A stretch of 64,000 nucleotides of DNA from Burkholderiales bacterium (GCA_026399835.1 JAPLQE010000015.1:1-64000); one strand, 5' to 3'; shown: positions 35,864-45,326, counted from the first letter of the stretch. Program-made: numbers and translations. Notes: a model not told the origin generated them from the letters alone.

Positions 35864-37426
35864 TCACTTCTTCTTCAGGCCCCAGAACACCGTGAATGGC
35901 GCGTCGAAGACCTGCTCGACGTTCTTCGAGACCGCGCCCACGAAGCTCGCCTCGCCGAGGGTGACGAAGGCGACGAACTCGTTGTTGCGCTCCTGGATCT
36001 GACGCGCCAGGTCACGCTTGGCCTCCATGTCGGAGGCACGCGTGAACGCGTCGCGCAGCGACTCCATCTTGTCGTCGCAGGGCCAGCCGAGGAACGAGGT
36101 CCTGCAGTTCGTGTTCAGCATCGTCCGGCCGATGGGATCGAGCGCGTCCCGGGTGTCGTAGAACGACATGAAGAACGACCACCCGCCGTCAGCCGGCTTG
36201 TCCTTCTTGCGCAGCCGCGCGCCCATCGACTGCCAGTCCGACGGCGCGAGCTGGACCTTGAAGCCAGCGCGCTCGAGCTGCTGCTTGGCGAGCGGGCCGA
36301 GCGACGCCAGCGCGGTCACGTCGGTGGGATACGGCAGCACCACGGGGGTACCGTCGTAGCCCGCCTCCTTCAGCATCGCGGCCGCACGCTTGGCGTCGCC
36401 CTTCACCAGGTCCTTCATGCCGGCGTCGGTAGCGAGCGGGCTGCCGCAGGCGTACATCGAGCGGCACACCTTGTAGTACTTCGGGTCGCCGACGGTGCCC
36501 TTCAGGATCTGCTCCTGGCTGAGCGCGATCATCGCGGCCTGCCGGATCTTCGGGTTGTCGAAGGGCGGATGCGCGTGGTTCATCCGCGCGAAGTACTGGC
36601 CCGAGGTGAAGGGCTTCAGGAAAAGTCCCTTCTCCTTCTCGACCAGCGGCAGCAGGTCGGGCGGCACGTTCTCCACCGCATCGACCTCGCCGCGGACCAG
36701 CGCGTTGACCGCCGTCTGCGGGTCGGTGATGTTGACCCACTCCACGCGGTCGACCATCGCGACCTTGCCGCCGGCCAGGCCCGACGGCGGCTCGGCGCGG
36801 GGCCGGTACTTCGGGTTCTTCACGTAGACCACGCGCTCGCCCGGCTTCCACTCGTCGCGCTTGAAGACGAAGGGACCGGAGCCGATGACCTGCTCGGGCT
36901 TGATCGGCTCGGCCGGGTCGGTCTCGGCGACCCGCTTCGGCATGATCAGCAGCGGCGCGAGGCTGGGCTTGGACAGCGTCTCCAGCACCAGGCCGTAGGG
37001 CTCCTTCAGGACCAGCCGAAAGGTCTTCACGTCGACCGCGTCCAGCGACGCCACGAAGGGCGCGAGCCGCAGGCCGGTGGGATCGCGTCGGATGAAGCGC
37101 CTCACCGATGCGATGCAGTCCTCGGCCGTGACCGGCGTGCCGTCGTGCCACTCGAGGCCGTCACGCAGCCGGAAGGTCCAGGTGAGGCGATCGGCACTGA
37201 CATCCCACTTCTCGGCCATCTGCGGCCGAACGGTCCCTTTCGCGTCGACCGCGAGTAGCTGGTCCCAGACCAGGTAGCCGTGGTTGCGGACGATGTACTG
37301 GGTGCTGACCGTCGGATCGAGGATCTTCAGGTCGGAATGCATCACGATCCGCACGGTCTGCGCCGAGACCTGCTGCAGGGGCAGCGCGGCGAGCGTGACG
37401 AGCGTGGCGGCGAGCAGGCGCTTCAT
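35864..37426 (-). CDS. Periplasmic ABC receptor, SBP_bac_5 (DppA/OppA family)
   Basis: 520 residues with a strong GGAGGAT ribosome binding site. A signal peptide of 22 residues (cleavage VSA-Q) is followed by the family signature: KILDPTVSTQYIVRNHGYLVWDQLLAVDAKGTVRPQMAEKWDVSADRLTWTF and the middle TFRLRDGLEWHDGTPVTAEDCIASVRRF. It captures peptides, metals or opines depending on subfamily; neighbours (amidohydrolase, transaminase, amidase) suggest an amide-containing compound. The inverted repeat at 37473 is 47 bases upstream. Confidence 0.93.
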   Translation of the reverse strand: MKRLLAATLVTLAALPLQQVSAQTVRIVMHSDLKILDPTVSTQYIVRNHGYLVWDQLLAVDAKGTVRPQMAEKWDVSADRLTWTFRLRDGLEWHDGTPVTAEDCIASVRRFIRRDPTGLRLAPFVASLDAVDVKTFRLVLKEPYGLVLETLSKPSLAPLLIMPKRVAETDPAEPIKPEQVIGSGPFVFKRDEWKPGERVVYVKNPKYRPRAEPPSGLAGGKVAMVDRVEWVNITDPQTAVNALVRGEVDAVENVPPDLLPLVEKEKGLFLKPFTSGQYFARMNHAHPPFDNPKIRQAAMIALSQEQILKGTVGDPKYYKVCRSMYACGSPLATDAGMKDLVKGDAKRAAAMLKEAGYDGTPVVLPYPTDVTALASLGPLAKQQLERAGFKVQLAPSDWQSMGARLRKKDKPADGGWSFFMSFYDTRDALDPIGRTMLNTNCRTSFLGWPCDDKMESLRDAFTRASDMEAKRDLARQIQERNNEFVAFVTLGEASFVGAVSKNVEQVFDAPFTVFWGLKKK

Positions 37427-37472
37427 CGGATCCTCCGTGCGGGGCCCGGCGATGCAGGCGGTTCTGTATTGA

Positions 37473-37486
37473 GGAACATGTGTTCC
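37473..37486. promoter_or_regulatory. Inverted repeat upstream of the ABC receptor gene
   Basis: GGAACA (37473-37478) and TGTTCC (37481-37486) form a perfect 6-bp inverted repeat around TG. It lies 47 bases before the receptor start and 37 after the rhodanese stop, in a locally AT-rich stretch. It is suited to a dimeric repressor. Confidence 0.4.
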
Positions 37487-37522
37487 ACTACGAGGTCAGT
37501 GTCGGAAATCGGGCCAGACCCG

Positions 37523-39142
37523 TCAAGGCGAGGCGAAGCGCAGGTAGGGCTCACGGTCCAGCTGCTCGAGCAGGTCGACCTCCCAGGTCAGGTACTGCCG
37601 CATCGCCGCCTCGACGTCGTCGCCGCGGGCCCACGGCGGGTACCACATGTCGTCGGTGTCGGTGAGGAGCAGCGGGTCGCCGTCGCCGGGCGCGCAGGTC
37701 TCGAGCGGACGGCCCGCCGCGTGCCACGCGACGCGGCCGCCCTCGAGCCAGCGGACATCGGTGCGGCCGAGCGCGCGGGCGTCGCGGGCCGCGTACGGCG
37801 CGAGCCGCCCGTCGCTGCAGCACAGGACCAGCGGCGCATCGGCCGGCAGCCTCGCCAGGCCTTCGGCGAGCCTGGAGCGCATCGCCCAGGCCGATCCCGG
37901 GATGCGCCCGGCGCGATACCAGTAGCTGTCGCCGACGTCGACCACCCGCACCGTGCCCAGGCCGAGCGCGCTGGCGAGCGTGGGTACATCGATCGAGGGC
38001 GCCCCGGCAGCCGCGTCGCCGAGCCCCGGCACGCGGACCGCGCCGGTCTCGAGCGCACCGTCGAGCCCGTCGCGCAGCACGTGCACGTCGGTCCAGCCCA
38101 TCTGCATCAGCCAGTGCGCGGTCATCGGCGCCTGCACCGCGTGCCGGTCGACCAGCACGATCCGCGCATGGCGGACCGCGGCGAAGACGTCGGTGGCCTG
38201 CACCAGCTGGCCTCCCGGCGCGTTCAGGCTGCCGGGGAGGTGACCCGCGGCGAAGGCCTCGGGCAGGCGGACATCGAAGACATACGTGGTGCGGCCGGGC
38301 TCGTCCCGCATCCGCTCGAGCGCCGCGCGGTCGACGAAGGACACGCCCCAGCGGCGCGCGACCTCGGCGGCCATGGTCCGCGCGCGCGCAAGTCCGTCGC
38401 CCGACGGCTCTTCGAGCAGGTTCTCGCGCCCCCGGTCGGTCCGCAGCCCGGCGAGGTGCCAGCCCATCGTGCCGTTCTTCAGCGCGTAGACCGGGTTGGG
38501 CAGGCCCGCGTTGCGCAGGCTCTGCGCACCGAGGATCGAGCGCGTGCGACCCGCGCAGTTGACGACCACCACCGTATCCGGCGAGCGCACCGCGCCCGGC
38601 ACCCTCAGCACCAGCTCGGCACCGGGGCAGTCGGTCGCGCCGGGCAGGCTCACCTGCCGGTACTCCTCGATCGGCCGCGAGTCGAGGACAACGACGTCGC
38701 GTCCCTCGGCGCGCCAGCGCTCGAGCTCCTGCGGCTCGATCCGCGGCGTGTCGTAGACGTGCTCGACGTGCTCGCCGAAGGCCTTCGACGGCACGTTGGT
38801 CCCGGAGAAGACCTCGTGACCCGCGGCCTCCCAGCCGGCGAGACCGCCGTCGAGGACGGTCACGTCGGTCCAGCCGTGGCCGGCGAGCAGCGAAGCCGCG
38901 CGCTCGGCCTCGCCCCCGGTCGCGCCGTCGGCGTCCATCGCGACGACGCGCACGCCGCGGCGCGGCATCAGCACCGGCGCGCGAAGCTCGATCTGCGAGA
39001 GCGGGAGGCTGCTTGCGACCAGCAGGTGCCGGCGCGCGAAGGGACCGCCGTCGCGGACGTCGACGAGCGCGATCTCGAAACCGTCGGCGAGGCGCTGGCG
39101 CAGGGTGGCCGCATCGATGCGCGCGGGGTGGGCGGCGGTCAT
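37523..39142 (-). CDS. Four-domain rhodanese-like sulfurtransferase
   Basis: 539 residues with four successive rhodanese domains. Domain 1 (about 5-115) lacks an active cysteine. Domain 2 (about 135-240) has the loop VVNCAGRTRS, with the catalytic cysteine. Domain 3 (about 270-370) has VDRHAVQ in place of the cysteine loop. Domain 4 (about 390-500) has LVLCCSDGRLA. So two of four are potentially active. The C-terminus ends in a conserved-looking MWYPPWARGDDVEAAMRQYLTWEVDLLEQL tail. It has no signal peptide, so it should be cytoplasmic. It lies 53 bases after the transaminase gene and probably shares its transcript. Role: sulfur transfer or cyanide/thiosulfate handling; the link to the amide/amine genes is unclear. 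Confidence 0.88.
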   Translation of the reverse strand: MTAAHPARIDAATLRQRLADGFEIALVDVRDGGPFARRHLLVASSLPLSQIELRAPVLMPRRGVRVVAMDADGATGGEAERAASLLAGHGWTDVTVLDGGLAGWEAAGHEVFSGTNVPSKAFGEHVEHVYDTPRIEPQELERWRAEGRDVVVLDSRPIEEYRQVSLPGATDCPGAELVLRVPGAVRSPDTVVVVNCAGRTRSILGAQSLRNAGLPNPVYALKNGTMGWHLAGLRTDRGRENLLEEPSGDGLARARTMAAEVARRWGVSFVDRAALERMRDEPGRTTYVFDVRLPEAFAAGHLPGSLNAPGGQLVQATDVFAAVRHARIVLVDRHAVQAPMTAHWLMQMGWTDVHVLRDGLDGALETGAVRVPGLGDAAAGAPSIDVPTLASALGLGTVRVVDVGDSYWYRAGRIPGSAWAMRSRLAEGLARLPADAPLVLCCSDGRLAPYAARDARALGRTDVRWLEGGRVAWHAAGRPLETCAPGDGDPLLLTDTDDMWYPPWARGDDVEAAMRQYLTWEVDLLEQLDREPYLRFASP

Positions 39143-39195
39143 GGTGGCATCCGTGGGTGGAGGCGGCGGCGATCCGCAGGGCGAGGCGATGCGCG

Positions 39196-40524
39196 TCAGC
39201 GCTCGGCGGCGAGTGCGCGGTCGAACGCGTCGAGCCAGTCGTCGCAGTCGGGCGCGGTCACGCACATCGGCGGATTGATGCGGAAGCAGTTGCGGGTGGC
39301 GCTGCCCTTCACGTTGATGAAGCCGGCCGCGCGCAGCCGCTTCTGGATCCGGTCGCCGGCCTCGACGGCGGGCTCGCGGGTGCCGCGATCCTTCACCACC
39401 TCGATGCCGAGGATCAGCCCGCTGCCGCGGACGTCGCCAATCAGCGGATGGCGAGCCTGCAGCGTGCTCAGCCCGGCGAGCAGCTGCTCGCCGCGCGCAT
39501 GCGCGTTCTCCTGCAGGTCCTCGTCGTCGATCACCTGAAGCACCGAGCGCGCGGCGGCCACCGCGACCGGGTTGCCGCCGAAGGTGTTGAAGAAGCGCAC
39601 CTTCGTGAACGACTCGGCGATCTCGCGGCGGGCGATCACGCCGGCGATCGGGAAGCCGTTGCCCATGCCCTTGCCGAGCACCACGATGTCGGGCGTGGCG
39701 CCGTGGGCCTCGAAGCCCCAATAGTGCGAGCCCATCCGGCCGAAGCCGGTCTGCACCTCGTCGACGATGCACAGCCCGCCTGCCGCGCGGACGATCTCGA
39801 ACGCACGCGCGATGTAGCCCGGCGGCATCGGCACCACGCCGCCGAAGCCCTGGATCGGCTCGACGATCATCCCGGCGATGCGGCCGGAGGTCGACGAGAA
39901 GATCGTCCGCTCGAGCTCGGCGAGGTATGGCTCGATGCCGGCGTCGGGGCCGAACGCGCCCTTGTATTGGTCCGGATGCATCGTGTGGACGAAGCCCTGC
40001 ATCGCGGCCGTGGGCATCCGGCACGACGAGAACGCCGCGCTGCCCGACGCGCCGAAGTGCAGCCCGTGATAGGCGTTGCGCAGCGAGACCATCTCGAAGT
40101 GGCCGGTGTGCATCCGCGCCATCGCGTAGGCGAGGTCGATCGCCTCGGCGCCGCTGTTGACCAGGTGGACGACCCAGTCGCCGCCCTCGGGCATGCGCGC
40201 GACCAGTTCCTCGGCGTAGCGCGCCGGTGCGTCGTGGAAGAACAGCGAGGTGCAGTGCTGCATGGCATCCATCGCCTGCCGGGCCATCCGCATCGTGACC
40301 GGATGGCCGAAGCCCAGGCTGATGCAGACGTTCTGCGCGGTACCGTCGAGGTAGCGCCGGCCGGTCTCGTCGAAGACGTGGGCGCCCTCGCCGCGGACCA
40401 GCACCAGCGGGTCGTCGGGGAACATCGGGAAGGTCCGCAGCGACGGACTGAGGAAGCGGCGCCGCCGCGCGATCAGGGCGTCGCGGTCGATGCGGTCGGG
40501 CTCGGTCTGCGGCAGTGCGGACAT
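39196..40524 (-). CDS. Class III aminotransferase (AGXT2-like)
   Basis: 442 residues from the ATG at 40524. Motifs are VHLVNSGAEAIDLAYAMARMHTGHFEMVSLRNAYHGLHFG, EPIQGFGGVVPMPPGYI, CIVDEVQTGFGRMGSHYWGFE, and the PLP lysine in VVLGKGMGNGFPIAG. The pattern is that of alanine-glyoxylate/beta-alanine-type transaminases. It heads the leftward run of transaminase, rhodanese, ABC importer, amidohydrolase and porin, and diverges from the amidase at 40724. The intergenic operator candidate at 40581 lies 57 bases upstream of its start. Confidence 0.9.
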   Translation of the reverse strand: MSALPQTEPDRIDRDALIARRRRFLSPSLRTFPMFPDDPLVLVRGEGAHVFDETGRRYLDGTAQNVCISLGFGHPVTMRMARQAMDAMQHCTSLFFHDAPARYAEELVARMPEGGDWVVHLVNSGAEAIDLAYAMARMHTGHFEMVSLRNAYHGLHFGASGSAAFSSCRMPTAAMQGFVHTMHPDQYKGAFGPDAGIEPYLAELERTIFSSTSGRIAGMIVEPIQGFGGVVPMPPGYIARAFEIVRAAGGLCIVDEVQTGFGRMGSHYWGFEAHGATPDIVVLGKGMGNGFPIAGVIARREIAESFTKVRFFNTFGGNPVAVAAARSVLQVIDDEDLQENAHARGEQLLAGLSTLQARHPLIGDVRGSGLILGIEVVKDRGTREPAVEAGDRIQKRLRAAGFINVKGSATRNCFRINPPMCVTAPDCDDWLDAFDRALAAER

Positions 40525-40580
40525 CGGATCAGGCTCGGCGGGTGGACGGCGGATCGTAGGCGGCGCCGGCGGACACCTCT

Positions 40581-40600
40581 CGGAAAATCTTTCTTTTCCG
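40581..40600. promoter_or_regulatory. AT-rich near-palindrome, copy B (operator candidate)
   Basis: CGGAAAA (40581-40587) and TTTTCCG (40594-40600) are perfect arms around six bases, flanked on the left by CCTCT. Read on the minus strand it aligns with copy A at 33826-33844, including the AGAGG flank. It sits between the divergent transaminase and amidase genes. Confidence 0.5.
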
Positions 40601-40723
40601 GAACGGCAGGCCGTGCCGCGAGGTTCGGCGTACCTCTTTCCGCCACCCCGGCGCGACCCGCGGGCTTGACAGCGACGCCCCCCGGCCGTGAAGTCGGGGG
40701 GCACCCGGCAACCCGAGCCTGCG

Positions 40724-42148
40724 ATGACCGCCACGCCCGACCCCGATCTCTGGCGCCTCGACGCCGTCGACCTCGCCGCACTCGTGCGCACCGGCCGGGC
40801 GTCGGCCCGCGAGGTGACCGAGTCCGCGCTCGCGCGGCTGCACGCGGTGAACCCGGCGATCAACGCGGTCGTGCGCGCGCTCGACGCGGAGGCGCTCGCG
40901 GCCGCCGATGCGCTCGACCGCACCCGCGCCCGCGGCGAACCGCTCGGCCCGCTCGCGGGCGTGCCGGTCACAACGAAGATCAACGTCGACCAGCGGGGCC
41001 TGCCCACCGACAACGGCGTACCGATGCTGAAGGACCTGATCGCGCCGACCGACTCGCCGGTGGTCGCCGCGCTGCGAGAGGCGGGCGCGGTGATCGTCGG
41101 TCGCACCAACTCGCCGGCCTTCGCGATGCGCGGGCACACCGACAACGCGCTGCACGGTCCGACCTTCAATCCGTGGCACCGTGCGGCGACGCCCGGCGGC
41201 TCGAGCGGCGGCGCGGGTGCGGCGACTGCGGCCGGTATCGGCACGATCGCGCACGGCAACGACATCGGCGGCTCGATCCGCTGGCCGGCGTTCTGCAACG
41301 GCGTGGTCGGGCTGCGGCCGAGCTACGGTCGGGTCGCGCGGGTCAACGACACGATGGCCGTGGGCCGACCGATGTCCTCGCAGCTGATGGCGGTCGACGG
41401 CCCGATTGCGCGGAGCGTGCGCGACGCGCGGCTGGGCTTCGAGGTGATGGCCGGCCGCCCCGACGCGCGCGACAACCGCTGGACGCCGGTGCCGCTTCGC
41501 CTGCCGCCGCCCGCGCGCCCGATCCGAGTGGCGCTGGTCACCCGCGCCGACAGCGCGCCGCCGGTTGCCGAGTCGTGCTGGAATGCGGTCCGCACCGCCG
41601 GCCGGCACCTCGCCGCCGCCGGCTACGCGGTCGAGGAAGCGCGCCCGCCCGACCTGCACAGGGCGAACACGCTGTGGGCCGAGATCGGCACGACCGAGCA
41701 GCACGCGATGCTCGGGCCGCGGCTCGCGCAGTCGGGCGACCCGGGCATCGCCGAGTTCCTCGGCCATTGGTGGGCGATGTGCCCGCCGAAGGACTTGCAG
41801 GGCTACATGGCGGCATTCATCGACCGCGATGACTTGCTGCGCCGCTGGCAGCTGTTCTTCGAGACCTATCCGATCGTGGTGATGCCGGCTTCGGTCGAGC
41901 CGCCGATTCCGGCCGGCGTCGACGTGCGGGGCCGCGACGGCGCGCGCCGCATGCTCGACGCGCTCTACTTCCAGCTGATGCTGCCGACCCTCGGGCTGCC
42001 CGGGCTCGCCGTGCCGGTGGGCATGGACGGCGGGATGCCGATGGGCGTGCAGGTCTTCGGCGCGCGCTGGCGCGAGGACCTGCTGCTGGACGCGGGCGAG
42101 GTCATCGAGGCCCACGAGGGCGTACGACGACCGATCGATCCGCGCTGA
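40724..42148 (+). CDS. Amidase-signature hydrolase
   Basis: 474 residues from the ATG at 40724. The Ser-cisSer-Lys triad is visible: K85 (TTKINVD), S160 (TPGGSSGG) and S184 (GNDIGGSIRWPA), with the exact 24-residue spacing between the serines seen in the family. No signal peptide, so it is cytoplasmic. Typical activity is hydrolysis of aliphatic or aryl amides to acid plus ammonia. It diverges from the transaminase gene and is followed by a TetR gene after 56 bases. The placement fits a compound imported by the ABC system and cleaved here. Confidence 0.92.
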   Translation: MTATPDPDLWRLDAVDLAALVRTGRASAREVTESALARLHAVNPAINAVVRALDAEALAAADALDRTRARGEPLGPLAGVPVTTKINVDQRGLPTDNGVPMLKDLIAPTDSPVVAALREAGAVIVGRTNSPAFAMRGHTDNALHGPTFNPWHRAATPGGSSGGAGAATAAGIGTIAHGNDIGGSIRWPAFCNGVVGLRPSYGRVARVNDTMAVGRPMSSQLMAVDGPIARSVRDARLGFEVMAGRPDARDNRWTPVPLRLPPPARPIRVALVTRADSAPPVAESCWNAVRTAGRHLAAAGYAVEEARPPDLHRANTLWAEIGTTEQHAMLGPRLAQSGDPGIAEFLGHWWAMCPPKDLQGYMAAFIDRDDLLRRWQLFFETYPIVVMPASVEPPIPAGVDVRGRDGARRMLDALYFQLMLPTLGLPGLAVPVGMDGGMPMGVQVFGARWREDLLLDAGEVIEAHEGVRRPIDPR

Positions 42149-42204
42149 CTCGGACGCCGCGCGCGCTCCCGCGACCCGTCCGGCGCTTCGGCTAACATCG
42201 CCGG

Positions 42205-42891
42205 ATGGCCTCTCGTCCTCCCCGCCGGTCTGCGGCCGTGCCCGACTCGCGGCCCTCGAAGCGCGCGCCGCTGCGCGGCGCCGCTGCGCGCCCCGCGGCC
42301 CCGCCCGTCTTCGACGCGGACGCCGCAGACCCCGTCCGCGCGATCCTCGACGCAGCCGGGGAACTGCTCGACGAACTCGGCATGGACGGGCTGAGCACCA
42401 CCGCGGTCGCGACCCGCGCGGGCGTCAGCACCGCCACCCTCTACCGGCACTTCCCCGACAAGCACGCGGTGCTGCATGCGCTGGTCCACATGCTCCAGGA
42501 GGAGCGCGCCGCCGCGATCAAGCACGTCTACCAGCGGGTGGCCACCGACCCCGACTGGCGGATGCCGCTGCGCGAGGCGACGCGCACGCTGTATCGGATG
42601 CGGCTGTCGCGGCCCGGCGGCCGCTCGACCCGGCGCGCGCTGCAGACCTCGGCCGAGCTATGGCAGTGGGACCTGCAGCAGAACGAGGACGTGGCCGCGG
42701 CGCTCGCGCGGGCGATCCGCAGGCGCAATCCGGCAATCGGCCGCGCCGCGGCCGCGCGCGTCGCGCTGGTCACCGTGACCGCGTCGATCGCGCTGCTCGA
42801 CCTCGCCTGCCTCGACGACCGACGCGGCCCGGCGATCGTCGACGAGGGGATCGCGATGCGCGAGGCCTACCTGGCACAGTTCCTCGACTGA
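42205..42891 (+). CDS. TetR-family regulator 2
   Basis: 228 residues. After a 35-residue Arg/Pro/Ala-rich lead the DNA-binding domain reads PVRAILDAAGELLDELGMDGLSTTAVATRAGVSTATLYRHFPDKHAVLHAL. The C-terminal part ends EAYLAQFLD. Position between the amidase and the acyl-CoA synthetase makes it a candidate for the factor that binds the repeated near-palindromes at 33826 and 40581. That is an inference without direct evidence. Confidence 0.9.
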   Translation: MASRPPRRSAAVPDSRPSKRAPLRGAAARPAAPPVFDADAADPVRAILDAAGELLDELGMDGLSTTAVATRAGVSTATLYRHFPDKHAVLHALVHMLQEERAAAIKHVYQRVATDPDWRMPLREATRTLYRMRLSRPGGRSTRRALQTSAELWQWDLQQNEDVAAALARAIRRRNPAIGRAAAARVALVTVTASIALLDLACLDDRRGPAIVDEGIAMREAYLAQFLD

Positions 42892-43042
42892 GCAACCGTC
42901 GGCGCCCGGTCGCGCACGCCGACTGACCCGCATCGATCCACCCGGACGAGGCCGGGACTCGTCGCCCGTCCCCGGGACGATCCGGTAGCATCGGGCGCAT
43001 CGAACCGGCGCCGCACGCCGACCGCTTCCGAGGAGAGCCCCG

Positions 43043-44734
43043 ATGACGCCCGCACCGTCCTATGACCACGGTACCAGCCCTGCCCGCCTGATCGGCGAGA
43101 CGATCGGACGCGCCTTCGACCGGACCGTCGCGCGGTATCCGGACCGCGAGGCGCTCGTCGTCCCCTACCAGGGCGTGCGCTGGACCTGGGCCGAGCTCGG
43201 CCGACGCGTCGACGGGCTCGCGGCCGGGCTGCTCGCGCTGGGCCTGGAACCCGGCGACCGCATCGGCATCTGGGCGCCGAACTGCTCCGAATGGACGCTC
43301 GTGCAGTTCGCCAGCGCCAAGGCCGGGCTGATCCTGGTGAACATCAACCCGGCCTACCGCCGTGCCGAGCTCGAGTACGCGCTGAACAAGGTCGAGTGCA
43401 AGGTCCTGGTGCTCGCCCCCGCGCTCAAGACGAGCGACTACCTCGCCATCGTCAACGACCTCGCGCCCGAGCTCGCCTCGGCCGCGCCGGGCGCGCTGCA
43501 CTCGAAGGTCCTGCCCTCGCTGCGCGCGGTGGTGCGGCTGGGCACCGCACGCACGCCCGGCATGCTGAACTTCGACGAGGTCGCGGCCGGCGGCGGCGAG
43601 GCCGAGCGCACGCGCATCGCCGAGCTCGCCGGCACGCTGCAGTTCGACGACCCGATCAACATCCAGTTCACCTCGGGCACCACGGGCTTTCCGAAGGGCG
43701 CGACGCTCACCCACCAGAACATCCTGAACAACGGCTACTTCGTCGCCGAGGCGATCCGCCTCACGCACGAGGACCGGCTGTGCATCCCGGTGCCGCTCTA
43801 CCACTGCTTCGGCATGGTGATGGGCAACCTCGGCTGCATGACGCACGGCGCGACGATGGTCTATCCGGCCGACGCCTTCGATCCGCTGTCGGTGCTGCAG
43901 GCGGTGCAGGCCGAGCGCTGCACCGCGCTGTACGGCGTGCCGACGATGTTCATCGCCGAGCTCGACCATCCGCGCTTCGCCGAGTTCGACCTGTCGACGC
44001 TGCGCACCGGCATCATGGCCGGCTCGCCCTGCCCGGTCGAGGTGATGAAGCGCGTGCAGGCGCAGATGAACATGCACCAGGTCACCATCGCCTACGGCAT
44101 GACCGAGACCTCGCCGGTCTCCACGCAGAGCTCGGTCGACGATCCGCTCGAGCGGCGCGTGTCGACGGTCGGCCGCGTGCAGCCGCACATCGAGGTGAAG
44201 ATCGTCGACACGCAGGGCCGCATCGTGCCGCGCGGCGTCACCGGCGAGTTCTGCACGCGCGGCTACTCGGTGATGCGGGGCTACTGGAACGACGACACGA
44301 AGACCCGCGAGGCGATCGACGCCGGCGGCTGGATGCACACCGGCGACCTCGCGACCATGGACGACGAGGGCTACGTCAACATCGTCGGGCGCCTGAAGGA
44401 CCTGGTGATCCGCGGCGGCGAGAACGTCTATCCGCGCGAGGTCGAGGAGTTCCTCTACCGGCACCCCAAGGTGCAGGACGTGCAGGTGATCGGCGTGCCG
44501 GACACGAAGTACGGCGAGGAGCTCTGCGCGTGGGTGAAGCTGCGCGAGGGCCAGACCGCCACCGCCGAGGAGATCCGCGAGTTCTGCCGCGGGCAGATCG
44601 CGCACTACAAGATTCCGCGCCACGTGCGCTTCGTCGACGGCTTCCCGATGACCATCACCGGCAAGGTCCAGAAGTTCGTGATGCGCCGCGAGACGATCGA
44701 GGCGCTGGGGCTGGCGGAGCAGAAGACGGCCTGA
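43043..44734 (+). CDS. Acyl-CoA synthetase (AMP-binding, FadD-like)
   Basis: 563 residues with GAGGAGA before the ATG. Adenylate-forming motifs are complete: P-loop [31 protein letters not shown], the hinge [28 protein letters not shown], and the catalytic lysine in TITGKVQKF. Length and the N-terminal segment ([34 protein letters not shown]) match medium/long-chain fatty-acyl-CoA synthetases of Burkholderiales. It stands alone, 150 bases after the TetR gene. Confidence 0.92.
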   Translation: MTPAPSYDHGTSPARLIGETIGRAFDRTVARYPDREALVVPYQGVRWTWAELGRRVDGLAAGLLALGLEPGDRIGIWAPNCSEWTLVQFASAKAGLILVNINPAYRRAELEYALNKVECKVLVLAPALKTSDYLAIVNDLAPELASAAPGALHSKVLPSLRAVVRLGTARTPGMLNFDEVAAGGGEAERTRIAELAGTLQFDDPINIQFTSGTTGFPKGATLTHQNILNNGYFVAEAIRLTHEDRLCIPVPLYHCFGMVMGNLGCMTHGATMVYPADAFDPLSVLQAVQAERCTALYGVPTMFIAELDHPRFAEFDLSTLRTGIMAGSPCPVEVMKRVQAQMNMHQVTIAYGMTETSPVSTQSSVDDPLERRVSTVGRVQPHIEVKIVDTQGRIVPRGVTGEFCTRGYSVMRGYWNDDTKTREAIDAGGWMHTGDLATMDDEGYVNIVGRLKDLVIRGGENVYPREVEEFLYRHPKVQDVQVIGVPDTKYGEELCAWVKLREGQTATAEEIREFCRGQIAHYKIPRHVRFVDGFPMTITGKVQKFVMRRETIEALGLAEQKTA

Positions 44735-44837
44735 ACGGCCGGCGGACGTTCCACGGATTCGGGTTGCGGCTATCGCGCGTGCCGGCCGGCGCGAGATCAT
44801 CCGCGATCCCGTCCACGAGATCCCACGAGGTCCCGCC

Positions 44838-45260
44838 ATGCCCACGACGTTCCGCCTGCTGCTCGCCCTGCTGATGGCTGCCGCGCTGTCCGCCTGCTCC
44901 AGTGTCCCGAAAGCCGCGTTCAGCGGCGAAGGCACGGTCCAGTCGATCCGGGAGATCAGCGAGCCGTCCACCTTCGCCACGCTGGCGGGCGCCATCGGCG
45001 GCGCGGCGATCGGCGGCGGCATCGGCGCGAGCGTCGGCTCGGGCAGCGGCCAGGTGCTGGCAGCGTCGGTGCTGACGGTGGTGACCGGCACGCTGGGTGC
45101 AACGGCTGCGAACTGGCTCGGCGCGAAGACGCGCTACGAAGTGCTGGTGCGCTTCGACGACGGGATCGATCGGGGATATCGGCTCGACGCGATTCCCGCG
45201 TTCAAACCGGGGGCCCGCGTCCGTGTGACCGACGGGGCCCTGGAGAGCGCCGCACGCTGA
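44838..45260 (+). CDS. Glycine-zipper outer-membrane lipoprotein (SlyB/Pcp-like)
   Basis: 140 residues. The lipobox LSAC places the lipidated cysteine at residue 20. A Gly/Ala-rich zipper follows (AGAIGGAAIGGGIGASVGSGSG, about 50-72), with a second hydrophobic stretch (about 75-95). A small beta-rich C-terminal part (YEVLVRFDDGIDRGYRLDAIPAFKPGARVRV) resembles the SlyB C-terminus. GAGG precedes the ATG. It converges on the HiPIP gene, with a strong hairpin between them. Confidence 0.85.
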   Translation: MPTTFRLLLALLMAAALSACSSVPKAAFSGEGTVQSIREISEPSTFATLAGAIGGAAIGGGIGASVGSGSGQVLAASVLTVVTGTLGATAANWLGAKTRYEVLVRFDDGIDRGYRLDAIPAFKPGARVRVTDGALESAAR

Positions 45261-45275
45261 GCGCGTGCGGCGTGC

Positions 45276-45310
45276 GGGCGCCCCGAGGGGGGGCGCCCTG
45301 CAGGGCGCCC
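45276..45310. terminator. Alternative GC hairpins between convergent genes
   Basis: GGGCGCCCC (45276-45284) can pair with GGGGCGCCC (45290-45298). Alternatively, 45291-45310 is a perfect 20-base palindrome. Both forms share the middle GGGCGCCC, so only one can form at a time. It lies between the convergent lipoprotein and HiPIP genes, with no U-tract. Confidence 0.55.
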
Positions 45311-45326
45311 GGTGCTGCCGACTGCG

